Shown here one piece after another: positions 1 to 5,713 of a DNA stretch of 5,713 nt. The stretch's first letter is position 1; the number at the start of each line of letters is the position of its first letter. Origin of the DNA: Bryobacterales bacterium (GTDB lineage: Bacteria; Acidobacteriota; Terriglobia; Bryobacterales; Bryobacteraceae); the NCBI GenBank assembly GCA_003142355.1, contig PLMF01000057.1, forward strand, positions 1 to 5,713. Reading direction: 5' to 3'. The position numbers and the translations under genes were made by a program. Below the pieces are notes generated by a model. The model was not told the DNA's origin, ran no database searches, and saw nothing but the letters and a program-made list of their open reading frames with translations.

Positions 1-918
1 TGGGAGAAGGTTTACGCGCGCCGCGAGGATTACCCGTTGGGCACCGTGCCGATGCGGGCGCTGATGCTGGTGGCGGCCGTCGATGTGCAGCACAACCGGC
101 TGGAGTTCGAGGCGGTGGCGTATGCGCCCAACCGGGAATCGTGGTCGGTGTGGTACGAGGTGATCCCCGGCGATCCGGCGAACATCACGGCGGCTGGTCC
201 GTGGGCGCAACTGGACGTGCTGCTGGCGCGCGACTGGCCGCACGAGTCCGGCGGCGCCATGCCGATCCTGGCAATGGCGATTGATACCGGGTTCCAGAGG
301 CGCGCGGATGGACAGCCGGCGCCGGTGTACGAGTTCGCGCGCCGCCACCCGCAGCCGGTCTATGGTCCGGCAGGCACGCGCGTGTGCTCGTTCCGTACCG
401 TGATTCCGGTGAAGGGCAACGACGATGCGTTCAAGCTGATCTCGGGTGTGAGCGGGACGGACGCCGCGCAGAAGCGGCAGGGCGTCCGGATCTGGGCCGT
501 TGGAACGCACTGGGCGAAGCAGGAGTTCTACGATCTGCTCCGGTTGACCGCGCTTGAGGGCGGGACGTTCCCGCCCGGCTACTGTCACTTCCCGGCGGCT
601 TACGAGAAGGTCTACTTCCAAGGACTCTGCTCGGAGCGGCGCGTGGTGCGGGCATCGGGCAAGGTCGAGTGGGAACAGGATTCAGTGGTGCGCAACGAGC
701 CGCTGGACCTGCGCGGCGTGTATGCCCGTGCGGCCGCGGAACTGTGCGATCTCACCCGGTTGACGAAAGAGCACTGGGCGTTTCTTGAATCGGTGGTGAC
801 CCGCAGGCCCGTTCCGCTGCCGCAAGCGGAGATCGCGGTGGCGGCGCAGCAACCCCGTCCGGTGGGCGATCCGCGATACATCGGGCGCTTCGACGTGACG
901 AACTGGCTGGGTCGATGA
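1..918 (+). CDS. Phage terminase large subunit, gpA-type, C-terminal nuclease portion (5' partial)
   Basis: The frame is open from base 1, so the gene starts upstream of the window; 305 residues are visible and the N-terminal ATPase with its Walker motifs is missing. The visible part matches the endonuclease half of lambda gpA-like terminases (TerL_GpA family). It opens with WEKVYARRE and continues into a hydrophobic strand ending in AAVDVQ (Asp about residue 28), the usual entry to the RNase H-like nuclease fold. AIDTGF follows (Asp about 95), and near the C-terminus comes RNEPLDLRGVYARAAAE (Asp about 236), equivalent to the RNEALD.RVYALAA block of the family. These three aspartates are my proposed metal ligands. 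The enzyme would cut concatemeric phage DNA and drive its packaging into the prohead. The stop overlaps the next start as ATGA, so translational coupling is likely. An in-frame TTG at 37 is internal to the conserved domain, not a true start. Family assignment is confident; the individual catalytic residues are less so. Confidence 0.9.
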   Translation, partial: WEKVYARREDYPLGTVPMRALMLVAAVDVQHNRLEFEAVAYAPNRESWSVWYEVIPGDPANITAAGPWAQLDVLLARDWPHESGGAMPILAMAIDTGFQRRADGQPAPVYEFARRHPQPVYGPAGTRVCSFRTVIPVKGNDDAFKLISGVSGTDAAQKRQGVRIWAVGTHWAKQEFYDLLRLTALEGGTFPPGYCHFPAAYEKVYFQGLCSERRVVRASGKVEWEQDSVVRNEPLDLRGVYARAAAELCDLTRLTKEHWAFLESVVTRRPVPLPQAEIAVAAQQPRPVGDPRYIGRFDVTNWLGR

Positions 919-2447
919 GCACAACCATAATCACGCCCGCCATGGTGCGGCAGATCGAGATCTGGCCGACCGGAAAGCTGCGGGCCTACGACCGCAATGC
1001 CCGGACGCACTCGCCCGAGCAGGTGGCGCAGATCGCGGCAAGCATCCGGGAGTTCGGGTTCGTGAATCCGATCCTGGTGGACTCCGGCGCGGGGGTGATC
1101 GCCGGCCACGGGCGCCTCCTGGCGGCGCGGCTGTTGGCCCTCGAGGAGGTTCCGGTGGTGGTGCTGGACCATCTCAGTGAGACGCAGCGTCGCGCGTACA
1201 TCATCGCGGACAACAAGCTGGCGATGAATGCCGGGTGGAACCTGGAGCTGCTGGCGCAGGAAGTGCGCGAACTGGAGCGGGAAGCATTCGACCTTGACCT
1301 CATCGGCTTTTCGGAATCCGAGATGGCGGAACTGCTGGTCATCGGCGACACGCCGGAGGCCGTGGACGAAGTCGAGGAGGCGATTCCCGAGGCGCCGGCC
1401 CAGCCGGTCACCCGCCCTGGCGACGTGTGGCTGATCGGTCCGCACCGCCTGGTGTGCGGCGATTGCAGGGACCGGAATATTCTGGGCATACTATTCCCTG
1501 CCAATTCCCGCGCCAACGTGGTGATCACGTCGCCGCCCTACGCCACGCAGCGTGAGTACGACTCCTCGAGCGGGTTCCGGCCGATCCCTCCGGACCAGTA
1601 TGCCGATTGGTATCGGGACGTGGCGGCGAACATCGCGGCGATCCTTGCGGACGACGGCTCCTACTTCCTGAACATCAAGCCGCATGCCGACGACGGCGAA
1701 AGAAGTCTGTACGTGATGGACCTGGTTATCGCTCACAAACGCCAGTGGGGTTGGCGATTTGTGGACGAGCTCTGCTGGCGCAAGACCGACAACGGCGTGC
1801 CTGGCGGTTGGGGAAACAGATTCAAGAATGCTTTTGAACCAGTGTTTCATTTCTGCCGCCAGCAGCAAATCAAATTTCGGCCGGAGGCAGTCGGGCACGA
1901 GTCGGAGGACTGCTTTGACTACTCGCCCAACAATCCGAAGTCGACCTCCGGAAGCGGACTACTGGGTACCGGGGCTCGTGGATCGGCGGCGGGCCAGCAG
2001 GGAGCCGCCGATGAGGATGGCCGGTTTACCGGCATCGCGCGGCCGAGCAATGTCGTTGAGGTGAAGTCCGAGAGCAGCCAGGGATCGCACTCGGCCCCCT
2101 TTCCGCGTGCGCTGGTTGAGTTCTTCGTGAAGGCGTTTTCCGACGCCGGGGACATCGTCTTTGATCCGTTTCTCGGCAGCGGCACAACGATGGCCGCCGC
2201 CCATGTGCTCGGCCGGACCGGATTCGGTATTGAGATCAGCCCGGCGTACTGCGATGTGATCCTGCGCCGGCTGGCGAACCTCGCCGGCGAGGAACCGGTT
2301 CTCGCCGAAACCGGAGAGCAGATGGCCGCTGTCGCCGCCGCGCGCGGTGTGCCCAGCGAGCAGGTGGACAACCCCAGACTTCGTGACGCGCGCCGGATTC
2401 AGCACCACGGTCCGGCGCCTTTCTACGGCCCGAAGAAGGCCTCCTGA
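915..2447 (+). CDS. ParB-like N-terminal domain fused to beta-class DNA methyltransferase (TSPPY type)
   Basis: This is a 510-residue two-domain protein. Residues about 12-142 form a ParB/Spo0J-type N-terminal domain: NARTHSPEQVAQIAASI, then NPILVD, then the signature GHGRLLAARL (64-73) and ADNKLAMNAGW (98-108). After a short acidic linker (145-160), GDVWLIGPHRLVCGD (169-183) opens the methyltransferase. The catalytic motif TSPPY is at 205-209 and the AdoMet-binding motif DPFLGSGTT at 417-425. Catalytic motif before AdoMet motif is the beta-class order. TSPPY is most often seen in N4-cytosine enzymes but also in some N6-adenine ones, so the modified base is undecided. The roughly 210 residues between the motifs should hold the target recognition region and include a Gly/Ser/Ala-rich stretch (about 343-366). 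The start overlaps the terminase stop by ATGA, with only a weak GGG upstream. There is no nuclease partner nearby, so it looks like an orphan phage methyltransferase; protection of DNA from restriction is inference. Confidence 0.9.
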   Translation: MSTTIITPAMVRQIEIWPTGKLRAYDRNARTHSPEQVAQIAASIREFGFVNPILVDSGAGVIAGHGRLLAARLLALEEVPVVVLDHLSETQRRAYIIADNKLAMNAGWNLELLAQEVRELEREAFDLDLIGFSESEMAELLVIGDTPEAVDEVEEAIPEAPAQPVTRPGDVWLIGPHRLVCGDCRDRNILGILFPANSRANVVITSPPYATQREYDSSSGFRPIPPDQYADWYRDVAANIAAILADDGSYFLNIKPHADDGERSLYVMDLVIAHKRQWGWRFVDELCWRKTDNGVPGGWGNRFKNAFEPVFHFCRQQQIKFRPEAVGHESEDCFDYSPNNPKSTSGSGLLGTGARGSAAGQQGAADEDGRFTGIARPSNVVEVKSESSQGSHSAPFPRALVEFFVKAFSDAGDIVFDPFLGSGTTMAAAHVLGRTGFGIEISPAYCDVILRRLANLAGEEPVLAETGEQMAAVAAARGVPSEQVDNPRLRDARRIQHHGPAPFYGPKKAS

Positions 2448-2498
2448 GCCGATCTCATCAAGAGAATCGTTCTCAACAAGTTTGCAGCAACCCAAATA

Positions 2499-2520
2499 GC
2501 GGCCCGGCGTTCCGGGCTGC
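2499..2520 (+). other. GC-rich stem-loop in the gap before the 171-residue gene
   Basis: GCGGCCCGG and CCGGGCTGC pair over nine positions, one of them a G-U wobble, around a CGTT loop. It lies 51 bases after the methyltransferase stop and about 25 bases before the Shine-Dalgarno of the next gene. No T-run follows, so it is not a standard intrinsic terminator. It could protect or process the transcript, or tune expression between the two genes. A short perfect dyad, GAGAA-TCG-TTCTC (2462-2474), lies just upstream. The stem is seen directly; any function is inference. Confidence 0.5.
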
Positions 2521-2545
2521 ATGACCGAAACCGCAACTCCAACCG

Positions 2546-2552
2546 AAAGGAA
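2546..2552 (+). promoter_or_regulatory. Strong Shine-Dalgarno for the 171-residue gene
   Basis: AAAGGAA lies eight bases before the ATG at 2561. It is the clearest ribosome binding site in the window and fixes that start. It contrasts with the weak or absent sites before both methyltransferase genes, so this gene may be translated at a higher level than its neighbours. Confidence 0.7.
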
Positions 2553-2560
2553 TTTCCCGT

Positions 2561-3076
2561 ATGGCAGACAGCAATCCCAATCTTTCCCCTTCTGTCACCC
2601 ACCAGCCGAGCTTGCTGGGCGGTGCCGAAAACATCAAGCTGCTCTTCGATGAAGAGCTGGACAACCGGCGCGAAGGCCTGGCGCGGCAGCGCGCCTGGGA
2701 AGCGATCTCGCTGGACCTGGCGCAGACGGCCAGCCGGCGGGCGCAGAACGCCGCCACGATCGATCACGCCATCAACGCCGGCATCGTGTTGTCCGGCCAG
2801 GTGGGCACGACCGAGAGCCAGCAGACGGTATCGCCCGCCGGCACGGCCGCCAGCGAGACCACAAAGGGCGCCGTCGCCGCCGCCGGAGCTGGCGAAGCGG
2901 TGAGCGCCGAGGCTGTCACCGCCAACGTCGCCAACCTGTTCACGTCGCTGACGCCGGTGATCGCGAGCGCTCTGGCCGCCGCCATCTCGCAGACGATTGC
3001 GGCCCTGGTGCCGGTGGTGGTGACCGCCTCGGGCGGTGCCTCGACCCCTTCCCAGACGCAGCCCAAGGCGGCGTAA
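2561..3076 (+). CDS. Hypothetical Ala-rich phage-module protein with hydrophobic C-terminal segment
   Basis: I do not recognise the family of this 171-residue protein. The start is set by AAAGGAA eight bases upstream. Residues 1-20 are polar and probably disordered. Residues about 22-76 should be helical and amphipathic, with charged LFDEELDNRREGLARQR followed by an Ala/Gln/Asn-rich heptad-like run up to INAGIVLSG. Residues 80-120 are a low-complexity Ala/Gly/Thr/Ser linker. Residues about 131-155 are strongly hydrophobic (TPVIASALAAAISQTIAALV, then PVVVTA), long enough for one membrane-spanning helix. The tail from 157 is polar. There is no signal peptide or cysteine. The central helix loosely recalls RebB-type R-body proteins in composition, but I see no diagnostic motif. 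It sits between two ParB-methyltransferase genes, 12 bases before the second. A small structural, membrane-associated or accessory phage protein are all possible. That it is a real gene is well supported by coding character, RBS and spacing. Confidence 0.8.
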   Translation: MADSNPNLSPSVTHQPSLLGGAENIKLLFDEELDNRREGLARQRAWEAISLDLAQTASRRAQNAATIDHAINAGIVLSGQVGTTESQQTVSPAGTAASETTKGAVAAAGAGEAVSAEAVTANVANLFTSLTPVIASALAAAISQTIAALVPVVVTASGGASTPSQTQPKAA

Positions 3077-3088
3077 GGCCTCATCCAG

Positions 3089-4384
3089 ATGAAGATCGCG
3101 CAGGGCAAAGCCACGATGTTCGAGAGGGCCGCATCTACAGTGCGCGCTCTGCGCGATCTCATCGTCGAACTATGGCCGATTGACAGGCTCATCCCGTACG
3201 CCAGGAACTCCCGGACCCACTCCGACGAGCAGGTGGCGCAGGTCGCCGCCAGCATCGTCGAGTTTGGGTGGACGAATCCGATCCTGGTCGGCGCGGACGG
3301 CGTGATCATTGCCGGCCACGCCCGGTTGCTGGCCGCCCGCAAGCTCGGCATGGCAGAGGTCCCCGTAATTGTTCTCGACCATCTGACCGAGTCGCAGCGA
3401 CGGGCGTTCGTGCTGGCCGACAACAAGCTGGCGCTCAACGCCGGGTGGGACGAGGAGATGCTGCGGGTGGAGCTGGAGTCGCTGAAGGAGGACGACTTTA
3501 ACCTCGATGTCGTAGGTTTTTCCGCAGAGGAACTGGAAGTGATCCTGGCGGGTCCGGAGGAGACGCGCGAAGGATTGACCGACGAGGATGCGGTTCCGGA
3601 CGAGCAGGAGAAGGTCATCACGGTGGCCGGCGATGTGTGGTTGCTGGGCCGGCACCGCCTGCTCTGCGGTGATGCCACGGTACTCGCGGATGTGGAGAAG
3701 GTGATGGCTGGCGGGCTGGCCGACATGGTTTTCTGCGACCCGCCGTACAACGTGAACTACGGCGCGACGATGAAAGACAAGATTCGGGGCACGCACAGGC
3801 CAATCGCCAACGATAACCTGGGCGCCGACTTTGAGCAGTTTCTTAGGGAGGCCTGCGTGAACATGCTGGCCGTCACCAAGGGCGCGCTCTACGTCTGCAT
3901 GTCGTCTTCGACGCTGCACACGCTGCACCGCGCCTTCACCGAGGCCGGCGGCCACTGGTCCACGTTCGTCATCTGGGCGAAGAACACGTTCACGATGGGC
4001 CGTTCCGATTACCAGCGTCAGTACGAACCTATGCTGTATGGGTGGAAGGAAGGTACGGATCATTTCTGGTGCGGCGCCCGCGACCAGGGCGACGTGTGGT
4101 TTGTGAAGAAGCCGGTCAAAAACGATCTGCACCCGACGATGAAGCCGGTGGAGCTGGTCGAGCGTGCGATTCGCAACAGCAGCAAGTCGCGCGACACCAT
4201 CCTGGACCCGTTCGCCGGGAGCGGCACGACGATCATCGCCTGCGAAAAGGCGGGGCGCCAGGCGCGCGTGATTGAGATCGATCCGAGGTACTGCGACGTG
4301 ATCGTGCGGCGGTGGGAGGCTTTTACGGGTGGCCAGGCACATCGGGAGGGAGTGCCTCCCGGATGCGGGGATGTTCTACGATAA
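3089..4384 (+). CDS. ParB-like N-terminal domain fused to beta-class DNA methyltransferase (DPPY type, probable N6-adenine)
   Basis: This 431-residue protein has the same architecture as the fusion at 915-2447. Residues about 26-153 are the ParB-like domain: NSRTHSDEQVAQVAASI, NPILVG, GHARLLAAR (76-84), ADNKLALNAGW. Then GDVWLLGRHRLLCGDA (181-196) opens the methyltransferase, with catalytic CDPPYNVNYG (216-225), HPTMKPVEL (348-356) and AdoMet-binding DPFAGSGTT (373-381). Motif order is beta class, and DPPY followed by NVNYG is typical of N6-adenine enzymes. Motif spacing is about 155 residues, shorter than in the upstream paralogue. The ParB domains are closely similar, while the catalytic domains differ outside the core motifs, so the two enzymes probably have different targets. 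The start 12 bases after the previous stop has only a weak AAGG ten bases upstream; ATG 3116 is an alternative, since the first 25 residues are not conserved with the paralogue. The 3' end forms hairpins that run into a terminator. Confidence 0.9.
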   Translation: MKIAQGKATMFERAASTVRALRDLIVELWPIDRLIPYARNSRTHSDEQVAQVAASIVEFGWTNPILVGADGVIIAGHARLLAARKLGMAEVPVIVLDHLTESQRRAFVLADNKLALNAGWDEEMLRVELESLKEDDFNLDVVGFSAEELEVILAGPEETREGLTDEDAVPDEQEKVITVAGDVWLLGRHRLLCGDATVLADVEKVMAGGLADMVFCDPPYNVNYGATMKDKIRGTHRPIANDNLGADFEQFLREACVNMLAVTKGALYVCMSSSTLHTLHRAFTEAGGHWSTFVIWAKNTFTMGRSDYQRQYEPMLYGWKEGTDHFWCGARDQGDVWFVKKPVKNDLHPTMKPVELVERAIRNSSKSRDTILDPFAGSGTTIIACEKAGRQARVIEIDPRYCDVIVRRWEAFTGGQAHREGVPPGCGDVLR

Positions 4385-4394
4385 CCCCGTTTTT
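4365..4394 (+). terminator. Probable intrinsic terminator straddling the methyltransferase stop codon
   Basis: CGGGG (4366-4370) pairs with CCCCG (4385-4389), with a possible extra G-U at the base, and TTTTT follows immediately (4390-4394). The TAA stop (4382-4384) lies in the 14-base loop. The stem is short and the loop long, so strength is uncertain. Two other hairpins flank it: CGGGAGG/CCTCCCG around GAGTG at 4343-4361, and TTTCTGG/CCAGAAA around AGTCA at 4392-4410, which partly competes for the T-run. The position at the end of the plus-strand phage module fits a terminator. Confidence 0.5.
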
Positions 4395-4465
4395 CTGGAG
4401 TCACCAGAAAGAATGATTGCAGATTGCAATAAACCTGCCGGGCCTTTCGCGCCATTCCTGTAGTG

Positions 4466-4492
4466 GTGACAAGCCGGGCAGTTTGGTATGAT
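4466..4492 (+). promoter_or_regulatory. Candidate extended -10 sigma70-type promoter for the small gene at 4509
   Basis: TATGAT (4487-4492) is preceded by TGG (4484-4486), which makes an extended -10 (TGnTATGAT). GTGACA (4466-4471) matches the -35 consensus at five of six positions, with a short spacer of 15. Transcription would start near 4499, which rules out the in-frame ATG at 4488 and favours ATG 4509 with a very short leader. Confidence 0.4.
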
Positions 4493-4508
4493 CTTTGTTT
4501 CAAAACGG

Positions 4509-4706
4509 ATGGAATGTGAAGAGAAGTCGAGACTCATTGAGGAGCATAGCCGGGTCGCACTGGCCTACTCCCGCGCCGCAAGGGCGCTGAGAGGCAAAAC
4601 AGGAACACGGTCTGCGGAAGATCGACACGCGCTTGATGAAGCGCAGATTAAATCCCAGGATGCACGTGCGGCTGTAAAGCGCCACATCGCCGAGCACGGC
4701 TGTTAG
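4509..4706 (+). CDS. Small helical hypothetical protein, possible acidobacterial orphan family
   Basis: This 65-residue protein starts MECEEKSRLIEEHSRVALAY and ends in HIAEHGC. It is highly charged and should be mostly helical, as two helices (about 3-28 and 38-61) joined by a Lys/Thr/Gly turn. It has no signal peptide or membrane segment. The start pattern M-x-C-E-E-K followed by a helical hairpin and a terminal H-G-C resembles short proteins common in Acidobacteriota genomes, as I remember them; I know of no assigned function. An in-frame ATG at 4488 would add seven residues, but it lies inside the candidate -10 box, so I prefer 4509. No clear Shine-Dalgarno is visible. The surroundings are less GC-rich than the phage genes to the left, which suggests a different origin or a boundary of the island. 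Confidence 0.6.
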   Translation: MECEEKSRLIEEHSRVALAYSRAARALRGKTGTRSAEDRHALDEAQIKSQDARAAVKRHIAEHGC

Positions 4707-4756
4707 CCGCGCTCCCTCGTCGCGATCCGCTTCGCCTTCCGCTCCCGGTTGCGCGG

Positions 4757-4786
4757 TTCCCCAACTGGTTTGGCGAGTGGTACGAT
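4757..4786 (+). promoter_or_regulatory. Candidate extended -10 promoter for the small gene at 4804
   Basis: TGG (4778-4780) directly precedes TACGAT (4781-4786), the same TGGTAYGAT block as before the gene at 4509. The best -35 at proper spacing is a poor TTCCCC (4757-4762, spacer 18), so activity would depend on the extended -10. Transcription would begin near 4793, which argues against the in-frame GTG start at 4777. Confidence 0.3.
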
Positions 4787-4803
4787 TGTTCCGGCATATC
4801 AAA

Positions 4804-5070
4804 ATGGCACATGCGATGCCAAGTTGGTTTGGATTCCTGGCACTAGACGCTGATCTCGCGATGGTCTTTATCGATTGCGCAAGACTTCACACTAATCCCG
4901 GAGAATCCGCCAAGTCTGTCGAAAATGCGCGCAAGGCCCTTGCGGAAATTCAGCGCAGCCTGGCGAAGCCTACCGCACGTGGGCTCAGCATGAATGAAGT
5001 ATCTTATTTGGAGCGAAGGTCTGGGGAAATCGAATCGGCATTGGTAGCGTTGACAAGAAAGTCAAACTGA
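4804..5070 (+). CDS. Small helical hypothetical protein, possible acidobacterial orphan family
   Basis: This 88-residue protein has a short hydrophobic start (MPSWFGFLALDADLAMVFID, from residue 5) followed by two predicted helices, SAKSVENARKALAEIQRSLA and a second from about SMNEVSYLERRSGEIESALV, ending in TRKSN. The layout D-L-A-x-x-F-I-D-x-A, then S-V-E-N-A-R-K-A, then a charged helix resembles a family of small acidobacterial proteins I remember as uncharacterised. No catalytic motif is visible. The start is uncertain: ATG 4804 and ATG 4816 are both in frame, and neither has a Shine-Dalgarno. GTG 4777 overlaps the candidate promoter and is unlikely. It lies about 100 bases after the previous small gene and seems to be transcribed on its own. 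No plus-strand terminator is evident after the stop. Confidence 0.6.
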   Translation: MAHAMPSWFGFLALDADLAMVFIDCARLHTNPGESAKSVENARKALAEIQRSLAKPTARGLSMNEVSYLERRSGEIESALVALTRKSN

Positions 5071-5229
5071 CCCACATAAAGACCCGTGGCTTGGCGTTTT
5101 GCAGTCCCACCGCACACGATGCGAATCCCCCACAACATTCCACCACCACCTGCTAGAGCAACCCTGACGCGGCGTTAGTTCCCGATAAGCGGTCGGCAAG
5201 TAGGCTTACCGGAAAAGTGACCTCAAACT

Positions 5230-5260
5230 AAAAAGGCCGCTAGCCTCGCGGCTGGCGGCC
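5230..5260 (-). terminator. Intrinsic terminator of the DUF3489-type gene
   Basis: On the minus strand, GGCCGCCAGCC and GGCTAGCGGCC form an 11-position stem with one mismatch (C-A) and a four-base loop, followed directly by TTTTT (5234-5230). It starts about 14 bases after the stop codon at 5275. There is no T-run on the plus side, so it works in one direction only. It is the best terminator in the window. Confidence 0.85.
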
Positions 5261-5274
5261 CCGTGCGCAGCGGC

Positions 5275-5713
5275 CTACTTCCCGATCTTGTAGCTCCTCT
5301 CGCCCACGTCGTTCTTGCTGGACTCGACCGTGAGTCCCATTTTCTTGCCGAGTGTTCCGCTGATGAATCCCCGGATGCTATGGTTTTGCCAGTCGGTCGC
5401 TTTGGCGATCTCTGCCAGGGTTGCGCCACCTTTGCGGCGCAGCAGGTCCAGCACGATGGACTTTTTGCTGCCCTCGCGCGCCTCAGGGGCGGCGTCCTTG
5501 GCCTCGGCAGCCTTGGTCGCCTTGGCCTTCTTCGGCGCGCCCTTGGGCGCCTTGGGCGCGGGGGTGGCGGCTTCCTGGGCGGCGGTGGCCGTCTCCGGCG
5601 CGGCGCCGTCCAGTCCCTGGATGGCCTTCCAGATCCGGGCCACGGCGCTCTTGCGGTCGGTGAACTTCTTGACCGGCTTCAGGGCGCCGCCGAATCCGGC
5701 GACGCCGGCAAAG
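5275..5713 (-). CDS. DUF3489 domain protein, winged-helix-like (5' partial at right edge)
   Basis: 145 residues are visible on the minus strand. A GTG at 5643 could be read as a start, but the frame stays open to the right edge. The upstream residues (ALKPVKKFTDRKSA) join smoothly into VARIWKAIQ, and this TDR-x-x-A-x-x-R-I-W-K-A-I pattern is the usual N-terminal element of the family, so the true start lies outside the window. A Lys/Ala/Pro-rich, probably disordered linker follows (visible residues about 37-82). The C-terminal domain (83-143) reads SKKSIVLDLLRRKGGATLAE, then ATDWQNHSIRGFISGTLGKK, then a GERSYKI wing. It matches DUF3489, which looks like a small winged-helix DNA-binding fold. 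The basic tail-plus-domain design suggests DNA binding; no function is established to my knowledge. As I recall, such genes often occur near phage recombinases and terminases, which fits here. It converges on the plus-strand genes and has its own terminator. Confidence 0.85.
   Translation of the reverse strand, partial: FAGVAGFGGALKPVKKFTDRKSAVARIWKAIQGLDGAAPETATAAQEAATPAPKAPKGAPKKAKATKAAEAKDAAPEAREGSKKSIVLDLLRRKGGATLAEIAKATDWQNHSIRGFISGTLGKKMGLTVESSKNDVGERSYKIGK

Noticed and set aside
612..1445. Long minus-strand open frame opposite the terminase and first methyltransferase.
   Set aside because: It is the shadow of two well-supported plus-strand genes in GC-rich DNA; its product is Arg/His/Pro-rich without any recognisable domain.
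2521..2651. ATG directly after the hairpin opens a frame beginning MTETATPTERNFPYG.
   Set aside because: It has no ribosome binding site, overlaps the better supported gene at 2561 in another frame and stops after about 43 codons.
3170..4342. Long minus-strand open frame (390 codons) opposite the second methyltransferase.
   Set aside because: The plus strand carries all conserved motifs of a ParB-methyltransferase; the minus product has no recognisable domain and is a composition artefact.
4415..4430. Tandem GATTGCA repeat that also forms the dyad ATTGCA-GAT-TGCAAT.
   Set aside because: It is short, occurs once, and lies about 35 bases upstream of the candidate -35. An operator is possible, but nothing else supports it.
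5090..5160. A stretch with GCGAATCCCCC and CCACCACCA that recalls a tRNA T-loop and CCA end, perhaps an attachment site.
   Set aside because: No T-stem partner, anticodon arm or acceptor stem can be drawn, and no matching direct repeat is seen in the window.
5160..5215. Imperfect inverted repeats such as TAAGC and GCTTA before the minus-strand terminator.
   Set aside because: Arms are only four to five bases with long loops, which is expected by chance.

Overview
The window looks like part of a prophage or phage-derived island in a high-GC bacterium. An Acidobacteriota host is my best guess. It rests on the two small orphan genes at 4509-5070, whose style resembles short acidobacterial lineage-specific proteins I remember, and on the DUF3489-type gene. 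It is not proven from the sequence.

Layout. Positions 1-3076 and 3089-4384 form a plus-strand phage module. It begins with the C-terminal nuclease part of a lambda gpA-like terminase large subunit, cut by the left edge. A ParB-fold/DNA methyltransferase fusion with a TSPPY catalytic motif overlaps it by ATGA. After a 113-base gap with a strong hairpin comes a 171-residue protein of unknown function with an Ala-rich hydrophobic C-terminus. Twelve bases later a second ParB-fold/methyltransferase fusion begins, with a DPPY motif. The module ends in a probable intrinsic terminator that straddles the last stop codon (4365-4394).

The next part, about 4395-5070, is less GC-rich and holds two small helical orphan genes. 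Each is preceded by a candidate extended -10 promoter of the form TGGTAYGAT. Positions 5071-5229 hold no gene or RNA that I can support. The right end carries a minus-strand DUF3489-type protein, with its own intrinsic terminator (5230-5260). Its 5' end lies beyond the right edge.

How the parts fit. The terminase cuts and translocates DNA during packaging. The two methyltransferases share a closely related N-terminal ParB-like domain but have different catalytic domains, so they probably modify phage or host DNA at different sites or on different bases, for instance to protect packaged DNA from restriction (inference). The 171-residue protein is cotranscribed with them and is the least explained element. 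No gpW-like or portal gene follows the terminase in this window, where many lambda-type phages have them.
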